A stretch of DNA of 64,000 nucleotides, taken from the NCBI GenBank assembly GCA_020634115.1, contig JACKCH010000010.1, positions 434,001-498,000 of the forward strand. The letters run 5' to 3'. Below the pieces are notes generated by a model. The model was not told the DNA's origin. It saw only the letters and a list, made by a program, of their open reading frames with translations, and searched no databases. This document shows, one piece after another, positions 27,089 to 36,646 of this stretch. Position numbers and translations under genes: made by a program. The number at the start of each line of letters is the position of its first letter. The stretch's first letter is position 1. Origin of the DNA: Anaerolineaceae bacterium (GTDB lineage: Bacteria > Chloroflexota > Anaerolineae > Aggregatilineales > Phototrophicaceae).

Positions 27089-27733
27089 TTAGTCATCCGA
27101 GTCGTTGTGATTTACGAATGATGCGGTGTTGGTCGTAAACTTTACCTGCTCGGAATGCAGCGCGTCTGGGTCGTAATAGACAACGATTTCTGCAGTGTCG
27201 CGCAGGAAGTTCAGGCGGCCAATTTCAATCCGTTTGACAGGCAGTCCGGTTCGTTCGCGGAGGTCGGCCAGCAGCACCGGCCAGTTTTCGGGCCGGATCA
27301 GGTCAATGCGTTCGTAGGTGATCGCTTTGCTGCTTTCATAATTGAAACCCCATCCCTGTTCCAACACATATAGCACCACTATCGTCACTAGGTTGATTGC
27401 GGCGAACTCCGTGTACGCCGCTTTCGTCAGCAGGATGGAGTTCATCACCGGCAGCGCGATGAGGACGAACAGGTAGGTCATTTCCCGGATCGGGATGGTA
27501 TCGGTGCGGTAGCGCAGAATCGAGAAAATAGCAAACAGGCCAAACCCCACACCCACGCTGAGGCCGGAGTCATTCAACAGTCCCATCACAAAAAAGATGA
27601 CGGTGTTGAAGGTGAAGAATGTGAATATATAGCTCTTGTCCCGCCGCTGTGGGTAGTAGATGAAGCGGACAATGATGAAGACCAGCGCGAAGTTGACGGC
27701 GAACCCTGCCAGGGAATTAACGAAGGTATTCAT
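27089..27733 (-). CDS. DUF4956 membrane protein
   Basis: A 214-residue protein with four or so membrane segments in the first 125 residues (FAVNFALVFIIVRFIYYP, FFTFNTVIFFVMGLL, MTYLFVLIALPVMNSILL). A cytoplasmic tail contains PVKRIEIGRLNFLRDTAEI. This is the DUF4956 pattern that co-occurs with VTC-domain and CotH proteins. It overlaps the VTC gene by 17 bases. Its molecular role is not known. A polyphosphate-linked surface process is the usual guess. Confidence 0.85.
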   Translation of the reverse strand: MNTFVNSLAGFAVNFALVFIIVRFIYYPQRRDKSYIFTFFTFNTVIFFVMGLLNDSGLSVGVGFGLFAIFSILRYRTDTIPIREMTYLFVLIALPVMNSILLTKAAYTEFAAINLVTIVVLYVLEQGWGFNYESSKAITYERIDLIRPENWPVLLADLRERTGLPVKRIEIGRLNFLRDTAEIVVYYDPDALHSEQVKFTTNTASFVNHNDSDD

Positions 27734-28565
27734 GGCCTGACTCTTTCTGCATAATGGCGTCCACCAATTGGATTCGGGATTTGAAGTTGTTGATTTTCAC
27801 GTTGTCATAAAGCATGTAGATACCCGCGCAGTACTTGCTAAAGCGATATGGCCGGATACCCAGTTTCCGCGCTTCCTGGATAAAGTCGGAGCGCTGCGAA
27901 AAGTGCGGCTGTTTAACCTCCGCGATGACCACACCGGGCAACGTGACCACCGCATCGCCCCAACCGAAGGTCAGATTGATGTCGAGCGTGAGGCGTTCCG
28001 GGTAACGATCACTGACCAATGTGATCCGCTGGAATTTGTTCCACATTTTGGGTTCGAGTTGGTCCACATCCACCGGCATATGTGTGGCAACAAATCTATC
28101 CACCGGTTCATCCATTTCGATTTCCAGTCCCGGCATCTGGTAGCGGGACTTAATCGTGTGGTTCTGGTTCGTCTTGCGCTTGACTTCCCAGAAAGCCAAA
28201 TCGGAATCGGTATATTCGCGCACCCGCACCTTATACCGTGACCGCCGCCCGTTATGGTGCTGGTGGTACAGGGCGAAATCATTGGTATCCAGATACAACG
28301 TCTGGTAATGATGCAGGCGGTGGCTCCCGTCAATACACAGTACATGATACTTATCCATAATCCGCTGCAAGATGGTGTCCAGTTGGCTTATGCCAAAGAC
28401 GTACTTGGTATCCGTGCGGTCAAGCAGCGCGACCTGTTTCATTTCGGAAAGGCTGATCGGGGCGAACTGCCCAATCAGGCGCTCGATACGCCGCGTGTGG
28501 CTTTTATAGGCAGGCGTATCGGCCATCTCCGGTTGTTCGATTGGCTGTCGGTATAGGTCAATCAC
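27717..28565 (-). CDS. VTC-domain protein (polyphosphate polymerase-like)
   Basis: A 282-residue protein with the VTC tunnel motifs: LLDRTDTKYVF, LYLDTNDFALYHQHHNGR, KVRVREY and FWEVKRKTNQN, which supply the Arg/Lys residues that bind polyphosphate. It should make or bind polyphosphate at the membrane together with DUF4956. GTG at 28565 has GGAGAAA upstream and is preferred to the more distal GTG at 28589. It starts the VTC-DUF4956-CotH operon. Confidence 0.87.
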   Translation of the reverse strand: MIDLYRQPIEQPEMADTPAYKSHTRRIERLIGQFAPISLSEMKQVALLDRTDTKYVFGISQLDTILQRIMDKYHVLCIDGSHRLHHYQTLYLDTNDFALYHQHHNGRRSRYKVRVREYTDSDLAFWEVKRKTNQNHTIKSRYQMPGLEIEMDEPVDRFVATHMPVDVDQLEPKMWNKFQRITLVSDRYPERLTLDINLTFGWGDAVVTLPGVVIAEVKQPHFSQRSDFIQEARKLGIRPYRFSKYCAGIYMLYDNVKINNFKSRIQLVDAIMQKESGHEYLR

Positions 28566-28857
28566 GATAATTTCTCCGATAATCCACAACGGGGATCCAG
28601 TTTTTCGATCACGCCATTGTTAAATTCTGTTCAACAAGACACAACGTGCTCTTAAAGAACTTGTCTTTCAGCATATCGGAAAGATGTTCAGAACCTGTTC
28701 AGGGGATGTTGCATTTTAGAAAATTCCCGCCGGTTCTCCTTTCCCTGGCGTAAGCTACTCCATCTGAAACACTCTGTAACCACTTCTGAATATTTACTGA
28801 ACAACTCCTTGTTACAGTAGCCTTGTAAACATGGGGAATTGAGTAAGGAGGATAGCA

Positions 28858-29811
28858 GTGGCAACCCAGGTTGGAACCATGCCCGTGCCACTGGCACGAA
28901 ACAACAACGAATCGTCTCCGGGCATTATCGGTCAGATTGTCACTTTGATAACCCAGCCGGTCACCTTTTTTCACAACCTGCCCCAGAATCGTCAGTGGGT
29001 GTGGGTAGCGGTGTTGATCCTGATCATTTTTGGCTTTGCCGCCTCAAATCAGGTGCAGTCCGAAACCACAGCGAGCAGCACACAAACCACATCGGGGTTC
29101 GACCTTAGCCTGCTGCAAAGTGATGCCTCAGCAACAACCAGCACATCGTCATCCACGCAGTCCACAACCAGCGATAGCACAGATACGAATACCCTGTTGA
29201 TGACCGCATTGCTGGCAGCCGGGAGTATCCTGGTCATGTGGGGTGGTCAGACCATCCTTTTATGTGTGATTCCGATGCTGCGCGGCTATCCGCCGCATAT
29301 CGGACGCAATCTGCAAATTGCGGTGTGGGCCAGCCTGCCGCTGGCGCTCATGCTGGGGCTGCGTCAACTCTACTTTGCCGCCGGGGGAGCGGGCGGCTCA
29401 ACCGGATTATCGCTACTACTTGAACAATGGGATGGCTACGCCACCCTGCCGGAAGCCACGCAGAGCGTACTCGCAGTTTTTATGAGTAACGTTACCGTGT
29501 TTTGGTTGTGGAGTTTGATGTTGCTTTATTTCGGGGCGCGTCATGCCTTGAACGGAAGGCGTTGGTCAGTCCTGTTGGTGCTGGTGATCTGGGTCGCAAC
29601 CGCCTCCATTGTACCCGCTTTGGTCAGCGAACCGGTGACCACGATTGCGCCGCGTGGGACGACAACAGCAGTCGAGCAAACCAGCACATCAACAACCACG
29701 AATAGCACCACCACAAACTCAGGGCAATCCGGCGCTGGCAATACATTCCCCGGTGATATGTCCGGCGGTGGGATGCCCCCTAGCGGCGGTGGTGCGCCTC
29801 CCGGTGGGTAA
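28858..29811 (+). CDS. Polytopic membrane protein, Yip1-like
   Basis: A 317-residue protein beginning with GTG after AAGGAGG. It has about six hydrophobic segments (WVAVLILIIFGFAA, LMTALLAAGSILVMWGG, LPLALMLGLRQLYFAAGG, VFWLWSLMLLYFGARHAL, WSVLLVLVIWVATASIVPALV). A Ser/Thr-rich loop and a Thr/Asn/Gly-rich C-terminal tail are notable. The arrangement resembles Yip1-domain proteins but the call is tentative. It leads an operon with an ABC exporter pair, so it may be an extra membrane partner. Confidence 0.7.
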   Translation: MATQVGTMPVPLARNNNESSPGIIGQIVTLITQPVTFFHNLPQNRQWVWVAVLILIIFGFAASNQVQSETTASSTQTTSGFDLSLLQSDASATTSTSSSTQSTTSDSTDTNTLLMTALLAAGSILVMWGGQTILLCVIPMLRGYPPHIGRNLQIAVWASLPLALMLGLRQLYFAAGGAGGSTGLSLLLEQWDGYATLPEATQSVLAVFMSNVTVFWLWSLMLLYFGARHALNGRRWSVLLVLVIWVATASIVPALVSEPVTTIAPRGTTTAVEQTSTSTTTNSTTTNSGQSGAGNTFPGDMSGGGMPPSGGGAPPGG

Positions 29812-29824
29812 TCAGAAAGGTCAC

Positions 29825-30553
29825 ATGCACATGACGCAGTCTATCATTGCCACCCGGCAACTGATTAAGGCATTTGACATGGGTGGTGAGCCACTCACGA
29901 TATTAAAGGGTGTCGATCTGGACATTCCGACGGGGCAGTTCGTCAGCATTATGGGGCCGAGCGGCTCCGGTAAAAGCACACTGCTGTATCTCCTGGGCGG
30001 GTTGGATCGCCCCTCAAGGGGTGAGATTCGAGTAGCAGGGGATGCAATCAGTACCTTGAACAGTGATATGTTGGCGGCCTTTCGCAGTCGAACTATTGGG
30101 TTCGTGTTCCAGGCGTTTCACCTGATCCCAACCCTGACCGCACAAGAAAATGTCGGACTGCCCGGTATTTTCCTAGGGCAACGCCGCAGTCAGCGTGACC
30201 AGCGCGCCTTACAACTGCTCAACGCACTAGGCATGGGGGATCGCGCCGATCATCGCCCGTCACAGCTTTCCGGCGGGCAGCAGCAGCGGGTCGCGATTGC
30301 GCGGGCGCTGTTCAACCAGCCGCCCATCCTCATGTGTGATGAACCGACGGGGGCGCTCGACAGCAAAACCGGCCAAACCGTCATGCGCCTGCTGCGGGCG
30401 CTGTGTGATAAACAGAAAAAGACCATCATCGTCGTCACCCATGATCCCAATATCGCGCATTATGCGGATCGGATGGTCGTGCTGAAAGATGGGCAGGTTG
30501 TTGACGATTACATGACCTCAGAGAGAAAGGAGCCACGCTATGTTGTGGCATAG
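29825..30553 (+). CDS. ABC transporter ATPase, MacB/LolD type
   Basis: A 242-residue ATPase with Walker A GPSGSGKST (residues 44-52), VFQAFHLIPTLTAQENV, signature LSGGQQQRVAIARAL and Walker B ILMCDEPTGALD. The QLSGGQ and the LTAQENV Q-loop region are typical of MacB/LolD/FtsE-type exporters. ATGs at 29825 and 29831 are both possible. The permease partner is two genes downstream. A longer frame overlapping the preceding gene is rejected. Confidence 0.93.
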   Translation: MHMTQSIIATRQLIKAFDMGGEPLTILKGVDLDIPTGQFVSIMGPSGSGKSTLLYLLGGLDRPSRGEIRVAGDAISTLNSDMLAAFRSRTIGFVFQAFHLIPTLTAQENVGLPGIFLGQRRSQRDQRALQLLNALGMGDRADHRPSQLSGGQQQRVAIARALFNQPPILMCDEPTGALDSKTGQTVMRLLRALCDKQKKTIIVVTHDPNIAHYADRMVVLKDGQVVDDYMTSERKEPRYVVA

Positions 30554-32840
30554 ACAACCGACCAGTATCCGATGGCTGGCGGTGATGCTGGTTCTGCTCA
30601 TCAGCATCCTGGTAGCGGGGGTTCTCGTTGCGCAGGATGACGCAATCCCCGCCGAAGAGGAAACACCGACTCCGACAATCGAACCAACCATGACCCCAAC
30701 TCCGCTGCCCACTCCGACCCCTACCGAAGAACCGGCAGAAATTGTCGTGCGGGATGTTCAGCCAACCGCTCTCACCCAGGGAACGGGCGGCATATTGACC
30801 ATTACCGGTGAAAATTTCACGAGCAGTACGACAGCGACGCTCAATGGAACTATTGCCTTGCCGATGGTAAGCCAGACAACCAACACTCTGGCGGTCAATG
30901 TCGGCACGGATGTTGCCGCAGGCGTCTATCAGGTCGTCGTAAGCGATCCCGCCGGTGGCAGCGCAACGGCTACTGATGCGGTGATGATTGCCGAACCGAC
31001 CCCTCAGCCACAATTAACCATTACCCAGAGCGAACCCACACGGATTACGGCGGGACAAAGTGGGACTCTCTCGCTCATCGGGGGAAACTTTACCGCCAAT
31101 ACTACCGTGCGGCTGGTGGGCTACGGCTTCTTACAGACGACGTTTGTCAACAATGGCGCACTGACCGCCACTCTGCCCGCTAATCTACCAGCTGGTCAAT
31201 ACACCATTGAAGCCAATGACCCGACCTATGGTTTAGCAACCGCACCGAATCCCTTGACAGTTGTGGCTGCTGCGGTGGTCGCAACTGCCACGCCGACCCC
31301 CACACCGGTTCCCGGCCAGCCGACTCTAATCGTCCGTAGTTTCGTGGCGTCTCCGGCCAGTATTTACCCCGGCGGGACCACTCAATTGACGTTTGAAGTG
31401 GTCAACGTCGGCACACGGACGGCGGAAGGTGTGGTCGTCTCGTTAGGGAACAGCAGCTTTGCCCCCAGCAATGGACTGGCGAGCCTGACGCTGCCCGATC
31501 TGGCGTCGTATGTATCTTACACAGTGACGCTGGCGGTTACTGCGCCGTCAAGCGCATCAGAAGGGTCAGCTATTATTCCGCTGGTGCTGAGTTCACGTGA
31601 TTTCAGCGGACAGACGTATACCGACGAAGCCAGTTTGAGCGTGAATATCCTGGCCGAACCGACCTTTGAGTCGCAGGTGGTGCTGGATAGCTACCGTGTC
31701 ACCCCCGATTCCGCTCTACCGGGTGAGGTTGTGAATATTCAGGCCCTTTTCACGAATACCGGGAACGAAACAGCCTCCCAGGTATTGGTACAGCTGGGAA
31801 CCACCAGCGCGGTTTTGATTGCAGGGAGTGAAGGCAATAGTTTTCCCATCGGAGACTTACGACCCGGCGCGTCAGCGGCGATTGTCATGCCCCTGGTGGT
31901 CGCCAGCGATGCGCCTGCCGGTATCCAGTCCCAGTCCTTCACCATTAGCTACTTGCAGGATGGTGAATCGCGCCAGACCAATGCCAGCATCTCGCTGAGT
32001 GTGCAGCAGGTCGTTGAGGAGTCGCCGGTACTGCTGCTCACTGCTTATGATACCGGAGAAAGCACAGCACTCCAGCCGGGACAACAGTTCACTTATACCA
32101 TGCACATTCAAAATGCTGGACAAGTGGATGTATCTGGCCTGACGGTGACTTTTGGGCAATCGAAAACATCATCCAGTGATAGTTCATCGTCAAGCAGCAC
32201 CAATTTCGCGCCCTTAGGTAGCGGCGATACGGTGTTCTATGGCGATTTGGAAGCTGGAGAAACGGCGGTCATTACCCAGGGGTTCATCGTGAATAATGAT
32301 GTGAGCAGTGGTGTCTATACGATGACGATGGTGCTGACGTATCGGTTGGCGGATGGCACCAGCAACGACCAAACGATGAGTGCCAGTCTAATTGTGATTG
32401 TGTCACCGCGCCTACGAATCACGCTGGCGGAATCCCTGGACGATCCTCTGACCAGTGGCGAGAGCTACACGGCATCCATTGAAATCACCAATCTGGGATC
32501 AGCCGATGCGACGCTGACGGAAATGCGGGTCGTTGGGGATAACGTCACCATTACCGAAGGGGCAGAAACGCTGCTGAATACACTGCAATCGGACGACGAT
32601 ACTACTGTAGACATCGGCTTTGACCCGTCAGGGGTGGGCAGTTATTCGATCACGGCAGAATTGGACTACCTGGATGATCTGAACCGGACACAGACCATCA
32701 CCACCGTCTTTTCCGGTGATGTAGAACAGGCCGCCCGTCCGCAGATGCCGGTGAGAACAATGACGGTGGAAACGGAAACCACTCAGGAAGATGACCTGCT
32801 TGGCCGTTTGCTGCTCGGCTTCTTAGGTTTTGGTGGGTGA
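30540..32840 (+). CDS. Large extracellular protein with IPT/TIG and CARDB-like repeats
   Basis: A 766-residue protein with a membrane/signal segment at about 12-32 and a Thr-Pro-Glu linker (TPTPTIEPTMTPTPLPT). Two IPT/TIG-like units follow (VVRDVQPTALTQGTGGILTITGENF and a second near ITAGQSGTLSLIGGNF). At least three CARDB/NEW3-like Ig units come next (TLIVRSFVASPASIYPGGT, VVLDSYRVTPDSALPGEVV, SPRLRITLAESLDDPLTSGE). It starts 14 bases inside the ATPase gene and ends five before the permease, so all three are made together. It takes the position normally held by a periplasmic adaptor, which is unusual. Confidence 0.85.
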   Translation: MLWHRQPTSIRWLAVMLVLLISILVAGVLVAQDDAIPAEEETPTPTIEPTMTPTPLPTPTPTEEPAEIVVRDVQPTALTQGTGGILTITGENFTSSTTATLNGTIALPMVSQTTNTLAVNVGTDVAAGVYQVVVSDPAGGSATATDAVMIAEPTPQPQLTITQSEPTRITAGQSGTLSLIGGNFTANTTVRLVGYGFLQTTFVNNGALTATLPANLPAGQYTIEANDPTYGLATAPNPLTVVAAAVVATATPTPTPVPGQPTLIVRSFVASPASIYPGGTTQLTFEVVNVGTRTAEGVVVSLGNSSFAPSNGLASLTLPDLASYVSYTVTLAVTAPSSASEGSAIIPLVLSSRDFSGQTYTDEASLSVNILAEPTFESQVVLDSYRVTPDSALPGEVVNIQALFTNTGNETASQVLVQLGTTSAVLIAGSEGNSFPIGDLRPGASAAIVMPLVVASDAPAGIQSQSFTISYLQDGESRQTNASISLSVQQVVEESPVLLLTAYDTGESTALQPGQQFTYTMHIQNAGQVDVSGLTVTFGQSKTSSSDSSSSSSTNFAPLGSGDTVFYGDLEAGETAVITQGFIVNNDVSSGVYTMTMVLTYRLADGTSNDQTMSASLIVIVSPRLRITLAESLDDPLTSGESYTASIEITNLGSADATLTEMRVVGDNVTITEGAETLLNTLQSDDDTTVDIGFDPSGVGSYSITAELDYLDDLNRTQTITTVFSGDVEQAARPQMPVRTMTVETETTQEDDLLGRLLLGFLGFGG

Positions 32841-32844
32841 CACC

Positions 32845-34131
32845 ATGCTCTACGAACTGGCCTACCTGAGTATCCATAACCTGCTGCGTGCCCGCGCTCG
32901 GTTGATGATGACCGCTGCCGGAGTCATGATTGGAACAGCGACCGTCATCCTGGTCATCGCGCTCACCACCGGGCTGCAAAAAGCCGCTGAAGCTGGTATT
33001 GGAGAAAGTGCATCCATCACCCAGATCACGATTCGCAGCAGCTTTCGGCGGGATGACAGCAGCCCCACGCTGGATATGGATGCAGTGGCGGAAATCGCTA
33101 GTGTGCCGGGGGTCAGTGCAGTCGTTCCGGTGCTGTCTCTGAGTGGCTCCATAGACCTGCGCGCGGACGGCCTACGAGGGTCGGCACAGGTCTATGGTAT
33201 CTACCCGGCGACGATCGAGTACCTGGGTGTTAAAGCAGCATCCGGCACCCTGACTCTCAGCAATGACGAGCCGTATGCCGCCGTGGTCGGCGCATCCGTG
33301 CCGGAAAACTTCTACGATACCGACGCGGACACGATTACCACCACCACGATAGATATCATGGCGAACTCGGTGGAAATGCGGGTGTATGCGCGAGGCAGCG
33401 ACACGTATCGCAAAGTTCAGTTAGCGGTCAACGCGGTGCTGGACTCCGGGACATCGCAGGATTTCGCCATCTTTCTACCGATTCAGACGGTCATTGATCT
33501 GAATGACCGCCTCTCCGGGACAGAAACCGACCTGGAAGACATTGTTTTTGACCAGATCATTGTGCAGGCATCCAGCCGGGAGACAGCGGGTGAGGTATCG
33601 GATGCACTGACCGAATTAGGCTATAACGCAACTGGGATGGGGTCGTATCTCTCCCGATTGAACAGCTTCTTCAGCACGATGGGGTTGATGCTCGGTGGCG
33701 TCGGCGGGGTCGCCATGCTGGTCGCGGCTTTCGGCGTGGCAAATACGATGACAATGGCAATTCTCGAACGCACCCGCGAGATCGGGCTGATGAAGGCAGT
33801 CGGCGCATCTGACCGGTCAATCCTCACGATCTTTCTGATGGAAGCGGGCATGGTCGGGATCATCGGCGGAGTCGTGGGGTTGGTGGTTTCCTACTTGTTC
33901 CAGTACCTCGTCAATGCGGCCATGCTTGGTTCGGCCACTTCATCCGATACCATCAGTTTCATGAATGTGACCATTTCAATCTCTGAACTGGGCGGGGCGC
34001 TGATCGTTATCCCGACTGAACTGGCGATAGTGGCGCTAGCCCTGGCGACATGTATCGGGATTGCCGCCGGGCTATACCCTTCGCTGCGTGCGGCAAGAAT
34101 GACAACCGTGTTGGCTTTGAAGACTGAGTGA
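32845..34131 (+). CDS. MacB/FtsX-type ABC transporter permease
   Basis: A 428-residue permease: N-terminal membrane helix (RLMMTAAGVMIGTATVILVIALTTGL), a large extracytoplasmic MacB_PCD domain (about 45-270), then three helices including GGVGGVAMLVAAFGVANTM and the FtsX motif ERTREIGLMKAVGAS. This is the MacB topology of mechanotransmission exporters, which work on extracytoplasmic substrates. The ATG at 32845 is chosen because the frame's earlier GTG overlaps the preceding gene without a ribosome binding site. Confidence 0.92.
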   Translation: MLYELAYLSIHNLLRARARLMMTAAGVMIGTATVILVIALTTGLQKAAEAGIGESASITQITIRSSFRRDDSSPTLDMDAVAEIASVPGVSAVVPVLSLSGSIDLRADGLRGSAQVYGIYPATIEYLGVKAASGTLTLSNDEPYAAVVGASVPENFYDTDADTITTTTIDIMANSVEMRVYARGSDTYRKVQLAVNAVLDSGTSQDFAIFLPIQTVIDLNDRLSGTETDLEDIVFDQIIVQASSRETAGEVSDALTELGYNATGMGSYLSRLNSFFSTMGLMLGGVGGVAMLVAAFGVANTMTMAILERTREIGLMKAVGASDRSILTIFLMEAGMVGIIGGVVGLVVSYLFQYLVNAAMLGSATSSDTISFMNVTISISELGGALIVIPTELAIVALALATCIGIAAGLYPSLRAARMTTVLALKTE

Positions 34132-34189
34132 CGTTCACCCTGGATAACGTCTTACGCTCTATTCGTCGGTATAGAACCCAAGGCCACAC

Positions 34190-34520
34190 CTTTGGAGGTG
34201 GTCACTTACCATCCAACATTGTGATGGATTGGCGTGTAACGGCACGAGCGGGGGACGGACGCTCGGCAGCTCGATCTCGGTTGCCGAATAACCCAGGTCC
34301 CGCGCCATGAGAATACTCGCATTGGTGGAACAGTAACGACCCTGACAAACCCCATCCCCAGGCGAGTCCGCAGTTTTGCGCCATGCGTGCAACTTTGTCG
34401 CAGTGTGCCAATGCTAACGTCTTCGCAGTGGCAGATGATCGTTTCATCATCAGCCAGATCCCAGAACCCGGCTTTGATACGCCATCGCTGCCATATCCAA
34501 TTGGTCGCGCCGCTTATTCC
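34190..34520 (-). pseudogene. Frameshifted remnant of a BFD-like [2Fe-2S] FAD oxidoreductase
   Basis: The minus strand encodes AGFWDLADDETIICHCEDVS and RTRLGMGF in one frame. After a one-base loss near 34346-34354 it continues CQGRYCSTNASILMARDLGY and ELPSVRPPLVPL in the next. Joined, this is the C-terminal BFD-type iron-sulfur domain (C-x-C...C-x4-C) of amine/opine/cyanide-synthase type FAD oxidoreductases. The FAD domain is missing. It is debris downstream of the MacB-type operon. Confidence 0.65.
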
Positions 34521-34590
34521 CTACGCGCACCGAAACAGGACTCCCTGCGAACCTACCGCATCGAATCCGCGAAAGTGCTCTGTCAGGCTG

Positions 34591-34767
34591 GATGTTTACC
34601 GAGAACGTGAAAGGCGCGCTGAAGTCACCCCAGTTCCCGGCGATATCGCGTGCCGCCACCTGCCAATAGTGTGCTCCCTGTGGGAGGGCATCCGGGTCGC
34701 CGCTGCGGGTCGCCAAGTCATCGAGATACACCTGATGGCGCATGGAACGGCGAACGAAGGCCGGTGC
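34591..34767 (-). pseudogene. Isolated fragment of an Ig/FN3-like extracellular domain
   Basis: About 50 residues on the minus strand (HQVYLDDLATRSGD, QGAHYWQVAARDIAGNWGDF, PFTFSV) match the end of the Ig-like repeats common in bacterial surface proteins. There is no start and no matching neighbour. The upstream end abuts the SH3b gene and the downstream end the BFD remnant. The region 34132-34822 contains no intact gene. Confidence 0.55.
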
Positions 34768-34822
34768 TGCAGATGACATCATCGTTGGTTTTCGGGTGCT
34801 GCAGAACATCCATTTTTCGCCA

Positions 34823-36469
34823 TCATCCCCCTACCGGCACGGTGATGGTGCAGATGGGCGTGTAGCTCAATCGGTCGCCTTCGATGCGGTACGTGCCGGG
34901 GATGGCCTCCCAAACGATATAGAACTGGCGCTGCCAGCGTTCGTCGTCCTCGCCAATCGTCCCGGCGATGAGAATGGCCTGCGTTGCCCTGGCCGTGTAG
35001 CGTTGCGAGCCAATTGTGATGTGGCCGGGGTCAATCCGGGCGGAATCGCGCGCATCGGGATAGTTATCCCAAGGAGGCGGGGTGAACCGGATCGTGACCT
35101 GCTGCCCGGCGCGCAGTGGCCCGTTGGTCGTCTCGCAGGTTTCCAGTGAAATTGTATTCGTGCGTGGGGCGGTGAAGTTCGTCGTCACCGGGATAGCGGG
35201 GCATTCCCCCGTTTCGACCACCTGCGCGGCGGGAATCCAATTACTCCGCCGCAGTTGATACCACACAGCCCCCTGCGGATCGGTCGTCTGGAAAACTGGG
35301 TCCACCGCGCTGCCGGATTGAATCTCGTTGATCGCCTCGTAGAAACTGCCCGGCCCGGCATACAGCGAGACATCACGGCGGACGAAGCGGCGACAGGTTG
35401 TATCCACCACTTCAACAGTCGGCTGTGGTTGGACAGCTTCGGCGGCCAGTTCAGCGGCGTAGTCGGCCTGCGCCCTGGCGATAGCGTCGTTATCAAGCGG
35501 CGCGGCGGCGCGGATGAATACAGGCAGATTCGCCAGTGGCAGCCCCGGCAGAAAATCGGCGGCATAGCCGACCACCGTCACCGCCTCTCCGCTGGCCGTG
35601 CCCTGCGCCCCCGCCGGGATGAATACCGCGTTCACCACCGCTCTCCCGGATAAGACCGCTATGCTCAGCGCCGCGTCCTCTGCTGTGATGAAAAACGTCC
35701 CCGCCAGTTCGACCTGCACGCCGTTCAGCGTCAGGACAACGCGGGTTTCCTCGCTCGGCGTTTGCAGCAGCAGGCCGTCGGTCAGTGCGCCGTCACACAG
35801 CGACCCTCCGCCAGTGGTCAGGTGCAGCGTCTCGAAGGGGCGATAAACAGGCGAATCGGGCTGGACGACCGCCAGGTTGTTCGGGGTGCCACCGGTCACG
35901 ACCTCAGTGGCGACCCAGACGATGGCATTGGTATCGCGCAGCCGCACCCGTAGCCAGCGCCCATCCTGCGTCCGCCCATTGACGACGAGGCTCTCATTAA
36001 TCCCAGCACGCGCCAGGATGTCGCCATCCTGTTGTGGCGTGGCACGTAGATTGGCCGACCCACTGACGAAAACCACCTGTTCGGTTAGTGGCGTGATCTC
36101 GTTTTCCAGTGTTACCGCGCCGATGAGCAGCAGCGCGACCTGCCGCCGTTCGGCATCGGTCAGATTCGCCTGCACATTGAGTGATACCACCGGGATACTG
36201 TCAGCCACGCTGGCAAGGGTGAGGCTTCGCAGCACGCCGACATTCACGCGATCCCCAATCTGGCTGAACCCGGTCACTGGCTGGCCGTCAAACCCTACCG
36301 CCGTGACGCCCGCCCCGCCGATACAGGCCTGTTCACCTTCCAGTCCATAACAGGTGGACGCAGCGCGGGCGAAATCGAGCAGCACGCCCGCCGGGCATGT
36401 CGACTGGGCTTCAACGGGCAGCGCCGCAAACAGGGTAAGGATAACCAACAAGAAGAGGAGAGTTTTCAT
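34823..36469 (-). CDS. Secreted SH3b-domain protein
   Basis: A 548-residue exported protein with a signal peptide (LLFLLVILTLFAALPVEAQ). An SH3b-like unit lies at about 130-190 (VFVSGSANLRATPQQDGDILARAG, DGRWLRVRL) and a second near 360-420 (RRDVSLYAGPGSFYEAINE, WYQLRRSNWIPA). SH3b domains usually bind cell-wall or surface polymers. It stands divergent to the giant propeller gene and belongs to the exoprotein cluster. No catalytic motif is visible. Confidence 0.82.
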   Translation of the reverse strand: MKTLLFLLVILTLFAALPVEAQSTCPAGVLLDFARAASTCYGLEGEQACIGGAGVTAVGFDGQPVTGFSQIGDRVNVGVLRSLTLASVADSIPVVSLNVQANLTDAERRQVALLLIGAVTLENEITPLTEQVVFVSGSANLRATPQQDGDILARAGINESLVVNGRTQDGRWLRVRLRDTNAIVWVATEVVTGGTPNNLAVVQPDSPVYRPFETLHLTTGGGSLCDGALTDGLLLQTPSEETRVVLTLNGVQVELAGTFFITAEDAALSIAVLSGRAVVNAVFIPAGAQGTASGEAVTVVGYAADFLPGLPLANLPVFIRAAAPLDNDAIARAQADYAAELAAEAVQPQPTVEVVDTTCRRFVRRDVSLYAGPGSFYEAINEIQSGSAVDPVFQTTDPQGAVWYQLRRSNWIPAAQVVETGECPAIPVTTNFTAPRTNTISLETCETTNGPLRAGQQVTIRFTPPPWDNYPDARDSARIDPGHITIGSQRYTARATQAILIAGTIGEDDERWQRQFYIVWEAIPGTYRIEGDRLSYTPICTITVPVGG

Positions 36470-36646
36470 CAGGATTTAAACACCCCATGTATAGATTATA
36501 GATAATGATATGTTATTGTTACGATAGCACTGTCTTCTTCCTCGTAGTGTAAGCGTTGGTCGGGCGGTGGGCAACCATAAGTTGGTGATTTGAGCATAAG
36601 CGTTTTATAGTAGGGATAGGCAATTTGCATGACCTGGAGAAATTAT

